Shown: in pieces, positions 58,606-64,000 of the stretch
Position numbering within the stretch: position 1 is the stretch's first letter
How the letters are laid out: each line of letters starts with the position of its first letter
Source: Dioszegia crocea
Taxonomy: Eukaryota > Basidiomycota > Tremellomycetes > Tremellales > Bulleribasidiaceae
Length of the DNA stretch: 64,000 nucleotides
Direction of reading: 5' to 3'
Assembly (NCBI GenBank): GCA_001600615.1
Contig: BCKK01000007.1
Coordinates: forward strand, 186,001-250,000
Translations under genes and position numbers: made by a program
The notes under the pieces: model-generated
The model's database searches: none
The model's input: only the letters and a program-made list of their open reading frames with translations
Told to the model about the DNA's origin: nothing

Positions 58606-61207
58606 TCATCTGAAACCAGGAATCATCGTCCCGAATCCATTCGCCCCAGCCCCAGCCGGCGTCTGAGCCATGACGGGTCTTGCCGTCTGCTGACCTCCTC
58701 CCCTTTCTCCTGTCCCAATCTGCCCATCATACATCCTATATTCCCCCTCATCCACATTCTGAGGGACGTCCGCCTTCCTGGCTCTCGGTAATGTCGGAAC
58801 GGGCGGTAATGTCTCGGGATCATCGCGCTTCAGCCAAGGGAGGAGTGAAGATGTCGCTGGCGTTTGAGCTGGCAGATCCCTGTCTTCATCTTCAGGATCA
58901 TTCGGGACATGCCGACCTCTTGATCTTTCGCCCATCTGAGTTGCAGGCCGTGAATCCCCATACGCGCCGTAAATATCCGTCATGCCTGTGGTAGGTCTCG
59001 GCGAGGCTGATGTATTGGAAAATGACGATTGGCGGATATTGGTAGGTATGGGTGGAACGGGAGGAGCAAAAGGGTTTGAGAGTTCCCGACGGGCCTGTTC
59101 ACGCTCCATCGCATCACCATAAAGCATCTCCAGGTCGTCTTCGTGGTCCGGTCCGTATCCCGAATGATTGCGCGAGTGTGAACCGCCGCCGCCATGTTGC
59201 TGGTTTTCGTCGTGTGAATAGTGAGTGTCGCCAGGACATGAGTGGTGTTGGAGTTCGTCAGCTGGTAAGGGTTGAGCATTAGAGTCATAACCGACATTCC
59301 GGAAGAATGGATATCCATCTTCTTCTCCTTGCCCATTTCTCCGATCCGGATTCTCCCGTCCGACGCCTGGATCAAACCATGATGCCCGTCCAGCATCATA
59401 ATGCGATCGATAATGATCCTCGAATGGGCCCTGATGGTCTGGTCCCTGAGTCATTGTTCCCCGCCTCATACGTCCCGTACTAGCCGTGACTGGATCGTCC
59501 GAAAAGTCGAATCCGTCATCATTGGTAGATCGCATCTCAGGCTGGGTCTCCTCTTCCTTCTCCTTGTTCTTCTTGCGCTATAATGTCAGCACGTCACCAT
59601 TAGATAGCGTGGACTTACAGATCGATACCATACCGCACCAATCACAACCAGGACCAATAACCCACCCGCCACGATGCCCGCGATCGCAAATGCGTTCAAC
59701 CCCTGGTCTGTCTCTTGCTTGCTTACACCCACTCCGCCTTTGCTATCCAGTTGTGTAGCTCCAGCTTTTATAGCCGCCACAGCTGCTGTGCCGGAAAGGG
59801 TGATGGAGGATGAAACGACGGCGCGGACGTTGGATTCTTCTGGAGATCCGGCAGGGGGGAGAGTAGGGTGCAAAGTGGGACTGGGGTCGGCGGGGGCTGC
59901 GGCGGACGGGGCTGGTCTGTCAGTGGGCAGTCAATGGTAAATGATTCTGACGTACTAGTTCCTGCCTGCGCATTTGCAGTATTCGAATCTGTGGCAGTAT
60001 TGGGAATCTCGAACTCATTCGCCACTCCCGTAGCCACCGGTCCTTGTTTCAACATCCCAGCTGTGTTCAACGTCGTCAATGCAGACTTCGCACTTGCGCT
60101 GATACTGGTAGTTCCAACCAGATCCCAGATAGTATGACTTGTTGATGTGCCAATCAGCGACAGGTCCGATGTGGAAGTGGTCTTAGGCAGGGCTCTTGAA
60201 GTCGTGGATGCAGTTTGGAATTGAGTAATGCTGATTTGGGCATCCCGGACTTGCGTCGAAATACTGCTCGTATCACTAGTCGGCACACCTGGGATGGATG
60301 AAAGGGCAGATGAGGCGGTCGGGGTGATTTTGGGAGGTGAGATAAGTGAGAGGAGGGATGCAGTGGGTTTGATACTTGTACGACTGGCGTTCATCAGCAC
60401 AAATCCCCAACGCAAGGTGTAACGACTCGAGACTCACGCAATTGAAGTACCGATCGTTTTACTTCCCGTCGAAATATCTGCTGGCTTGTCGTTCCCCTGC
60501 AGAATTGCCGGTACACGTCCGGACGACTTGGAGTCGGGGGTAGTACGCGATGTCGGATCGACCATAGTCGCTTCCGGAGTGACCACCGTTGCCATGATCG
60601 TCGCAGACGATGTTGGGGTCAAGGACGATATCAAAATGGGCGGTGTCTCAATTGGCGGGCCAGCCTTATCCGACGGGTGTGGCACTGAGTCAGTAGTAAG
60701 ACTCGGAACAGGGGCTGGAGAAGCGGGCAGAGACGTAGGCGGATTTGGTAGAGGCGCATTAGGGATATTGAGAGCGCCATCCGAAATTGGACCCTTACCA
60801 GTAGGTTGTATACCCGCCCAACCCGCTGCGTGTTCCGTCTGGGGTGTGAATCCCGCTGGAGTGTGTTGGAGAGGCAATATCTGAGTTTGGCCATTCTCGA
60901 TCAGGGTTGTAAGGCCTGATGCAGCGACAGATGGGGCGGGCGCAGGGTTTGCAGGTGCGGCAATGAAGCCAAGTGGGTTGGCTGCGGGATTTGGAGCAGG
61001 AGGTTGGGAGTTGGCGGCTGGAGTGGGAGTGGGAGTTGGGATTTGGGAGTCTGGGGTAGGGGTAGGGGTTGGAGGAGGGTTAGCCGGATCGACTGGTTGA
61101 GTAGGTGGAGGTGGCACAGGCGTTGGCGGCACGGCGATACTGGGTGTCACGGCTGGATCGGCTGGGATTGGCGGTATTGCTGTGATCGCCGGGATCGGTT
61201 CGGCCAT
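58606..61207 (-). CDS. Pro/Thr/Ser-rich single-pass membrane protein
   Basis: Four exons, about 800 residues. The N-terminal half is almost entirely Pro, Ala, Thr and Ser (PPTPTPTPDSQIPTPTPTP), which would be heavily O-mannosylated outside the cell. One transmembrane helix (FAIAGIVAGGLLVLVVIGAVWY) is followed by a cytosolic tail of about 330 residues: RKKNKEKEEE, an Asp/Tyr/His-rich middle, RGRHVPNDPEDEDRDLP and GANGFGTMIPGFR. This is the layout of fungal cell-wall stress sensors and mucins, but no Cys-rich head (WSC) is seen. The predicted start MAEPIPAITA is not a signal peptide, so an upstream exon may be missing. Function unknown. Confidence 0.7.
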
Positions 61208-61459
61208 TGTATTCGAAGTCTAGTTGAGTATAGCCAAGAATTAGTAGATGAGGTACAATGTGGGCAGGTCCCAAGTCCAGATGGTCTGATCCCCCTTTTC
61301 GTTCTTACCAACGGTACGTGTTTGGTAGAAGCATCCTTTTATGTTGCCCCTGTGTTTCAGTCAAAGCGAGGGGGCGAGAAATTAGGGTGAAGGACAGTGT
61401 TCCAGTGGGTCAAGTGCGCAGCACCTGCCTCGGCACGGACTCATGACTTGCTCCATCCT

Positions 61460-62885
61460 CTACTTGACCCGATCCACCACCTTCTCCGTCAACCCCACTA
61501 ACGCCGTCCTAGCCTCACTCTCCGGTAATCTCTCCACCAAACCTCTCGCCTCACCCGCAAACCTTCGCGCCAGGTCTAACGTTCTTTCCAACCCTTTACT
61601 CCGTCCCACTATATCACGCGCCATCTCCACATCGCCCGGATCTGAGAATTTCCGTAAGATCAACGGTCCCAAAGCGGGGTGTTCTTCCCATGCGAATAGG
61701 GCTGGCGCAGTTGCTAGGCCTAACTTCAGATCGGCACCTTCTCCTGGTTTCCCAAGTGATTCAGATGGGGGTAGGAAATCTAGTGCGTCGTCCACAAGCT
61801 AAAGATTAGCGAGGATCCACACCGAAATGAAGAGGGAAACTTACCTGGAATGCTATTCCCAGATTCCGTCCGTAACCATATGCCACTTCCTTGACCCATT
61901 CTGCCTCCCCTCTCCCACTTCCCCCTAAGATCACCGCCGCCCTCGCGCTCTTCGCCATCAAACTCGCGGTTTTCAAATACGTCTTGCGCATATATTCTTC
62001 AAACCCTTTCCGGCTGGGCGAAGTCTCTGGCTCACTCGTAGCCTTCAATTGCATGACCTCCCCCTCGACAAGATTCGCAATCACTGTCGCTAGCAATTCC
62101 ACCACTTCCCTACTCCCTAGCCTTGCCAACGCTACTGATGCCCGCCCCAGCAAGAAATCGCCAGAGAGGATAGATAGTTTATTGCCAAATGCCGATGGGG
62201 CCGATGGCTGACCTCTCCGCAGAGGTGAATCATCAATCACATCGTCGTGCAGTAAAGACGCAACGTGTATCATTTCGGTGATACTCGCTAGGCGCCGTTG
62301 GGTAGGGAGGATTTGTGGCGAGCCATCGTCGGCTGATATAGGTTGGAGAGGGGTAGGACGGGGTGGTTGAGGGATAAGATTTGGTATTCTGAATGGTTCG
62401 CCGAATGTCCTCGTTGGCTCCGCACCCGACATCTCCGGATTCCAGTCGTTCAAGACTCCCCCTTCCGCCGTTAGACTGTCATCTACCGATTGTGACAATG
62501 CCTCTTCTCGAGCTCGTTTCCACCCGTCGCCCGCTAGACCATTCGTAGCTTGGCTCATGAGCAAGACAATGAGCGGTCGGAGGTGTTTCCCTTCGGCATG
62601 GAAGTAGTATTTCGCTATCGTGTCGAGGGAGGGATGTGAATTGCCTAACAGACGAAATAACGAATCTTTTAGGGTAGATATTTCGCTGTGGATGGCAGAG
62701 AGGGGGTCGTGTCTGCTAGCGTGGAGTGGCGGGGGAGTGAGGATAGAGTTGGCTGATTCGGTAGCTGCTGCCCAGGCAGATGAGGATGGGTGGGATGGTT
62801 TGGGCGAGGGGATAGATGGCGTGGTATGTAGGGATCGGGACCGGCGAGCGAATGCTCGAAGCGAGCCTGCTGATCGAGGTAGCAT
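61460..62885 (-). CDS. COQ1: Mitochondrial polyprenyl diphosphate synthase, COQ1
   Basis: Makes the polyprenyl tail of ubiquinone. Two exons: 62885-61845 and 61800-61460. The N-terminus MLPRSAGSLRAFARRSRSLH is a mitochondrial presequence. Trans-prenyltransferase motifs are GKHLRPLIVLLM, the first aspartate motif LLHDDVIDDSPLRRG, GNKLSILSGDFLLGRASVAL and KTASLMAKSARAAVILGG, and the second aspartate motif LVDDALDF. A linker of about 75 residues (NDWNPEMSGAEPTRTF ... ILPTQRRLASITEMIH) before the first aspartate motif is longer than in many homologues. Chain length (Q9 or Q10) cannot be read by eye. Its promoter is shared with KRI1. Confidence 0.93.
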
Positions 62886-63189
62886 TTTTTTTCGCGGGCC
62901 TAGTAGATTAAGGAGATAAATTTCGGTTGTCGCTTTGAAGAATGGGTGATTCCCCCTCTATATTCTATCGATCTATGCAGTTTACAGCTCTTGGATAGGG
63001 GGAAATTTCAGATTTCATCGGACGGAAAGGGCTCGGGTTCAACCGGGCACGGACATCTGTTCCCATCTCCGAAGTCACGCGTTTGATAACGATAAGGCGG
63101 GCTTGAGATATCCACGTCATGATCTGTCAAAAGTTGAACCACCACCCAAAGACGCCTTTCAAAATTGCACCACTATACAACATACAGCA
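62886..63189. promoter_or_regulatory. Divergent promoter, COQ1 and KRI1
   Basis: About 300 bp. GGGTTCAACCGG near 63029 resembles a Pol III B box, but no tRNA cloverleaf can be folded around it. Confidence 0.35.
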
Positions 63190-64000
63190 ATGTGTAAGTA
63201 GACCATACTGACTAGGCTGACAACCAGCAAGCACACGCCCCACAGTACACTGGAGCCGCAAATCACAGCTCCCAGCCGAACAATCGGACGCCGAGAGCGA
63301 TTCATCAGACGATGTCACCGAAGATGAAGAGGGTACCGATCTGACGCCTGCACTAGATGCTGCGATCCTGCGGACACTAGGCAAGATCAGGCGTGGAGAA
63401 GGGGTATACGAGGGGGAGAATGTTCTCCAATCTGAGTTGGAGCAAGCTACTGCTGAAGCTCTGCGACGAGGCGTTAAAGCTCGACAGGGGAGAGTGGAGG
63501 CCAAGCCTTACCTCTTGCAAGATCATCATCGGACGGCTCTGCTCGAAGGGCGGGTAGATGAGGAGGCGGAAGAGGAGGAGAATCGATGGCGGCCTATACC
63601 GTATGCGCAGGAACAGCGAAGATTGCGTAAAGAGGCTATTGAGGCTTTTGCTGTTGGGGAGGATGAGGATGAGGATGAGGGGTTTGAGGCTGTAAAGAAG
63701 GAGGCTACAGAGAGAGATAAGGAGGATGAAGAGTATCGGCAATTTTTGCTCGAGATGGGAGGTGGAGAGGAGGAGGTTAGGAGGTTGTTGGGGATGGGCG
63801 ATTCGGCAGTTTCGTTTGTGAGAGCCGATGCGGAAGAGGAAGAGGCGGAGGTTGGAGAGGGCGTGAAGAAGGTTCAGAGTGAAAAGAAGACCAAGAAGAA
63901 GATGGAGAAGAAGGCAAAGGCGGATGATGAGTTTTTGATGAAGTGAGTCTTTTGCGTTTGCGGAGGGGAGCTGTAGCTTATTTCTAGCTTCATATTGAAT
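63190..64000 (+). CDS. KRI1: KRI1-like ribosome biogenesis protein, N-terminal part (runs off the right edge)
   Basis: The first coding exon is only ATGT (63190-63193). A CTGAC intron joins it to 63228-63942, and after another intron the text continues FILN at 63988. Regions: acidic Ser patch (SDSSDDVTEDEEG), LDAAILRTLGKIR, VEAKPYLLQDHHRTALLEG (the KRI1 KDYER-like region), RPIPYAQEQRRLRKEAIEAF, and a long Lys/Glu region ending DDEFLMNFILN, as in KRI1 before its C-terminal domain. KRI1 works with the KRR1 protein in 40S rRNA processing in the nucleolus. The C-terminal conserved domain is outside the window. Confidence 0.82.

Overview
The window is nuclear DNA of a basidiomycete fungus, most likely a Tremellomycete yeast. 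I infer this from gene-dense, intron-rich coding on both strands. The introns are very short (mostly 40-70 nt, some near 32-38 nt), with GTRNGT donors and a conserved CTGAC/CTGAT/CTAAC branch box just before the acceptor. The protein set is also typical: Ecl1, SAS4-domain, Zn2Cys6 and DUF7727 proteins. Gene models below were spliced by eye, by reading frame and by protein conservation.

Layout. 1-5.7 kb: the 3' part of a BIRC6-like giant E2 gene, divergent from a carnitine acetyltransferase with dual mitochondrial and peroxisomal signals. 6.5-9.6 kb: two tandem members (A, B) of a protein family I do not recognise. 10-22.4 kb: mostly conserved genes (DUF7727, TMEM170-like, ZNF830-like, an ER membrane protein, a SAS4-domain chromatin protein, TXNDC17, an MSC7-type aldehyde dehydrogenase). 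23.5-26 kb: two more members (C, D) of the same unknown family. 26.3-39 kb: a small secreted protein, a VTT-domain membrane protein, complex I subunit NDUFS8, an Ecl1-type protein and two unknown genes, separated by long gene-poor stretches. 39-64 kb: PSO2/SNM1, YAR1, ATM1, a Zn2Cys6 factor, TRM5, a DUF924 protein, exopolyphosphatase, a GNAT-MYND fusion, a mucin-like single-pass membrane protein, COQ1 and the start of KRI1.

Most genes are unrelated housekeeping functions. Several serve mitochondria: CAT2, NDUFS8, ATM1, COQ1, and probably forms of TRM5 and PPX1. They are not an operon or a biosynthetic cluster.

The best candidate for something undescribed is family A-D. The four proteins are about 260-267 residues each and share weak but ordered motifs. 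Their promoters share a composite module: a GACCCCCAAAA box, a CCTTTCAC-type box about 39 bp further on in A, B and C (about 47 bp in D), a third site about 130 bp from the first box, and then a TATA-like box. Promoters A and B resemble each other most, as do C and D. This suggests two tandem pairs under common control.
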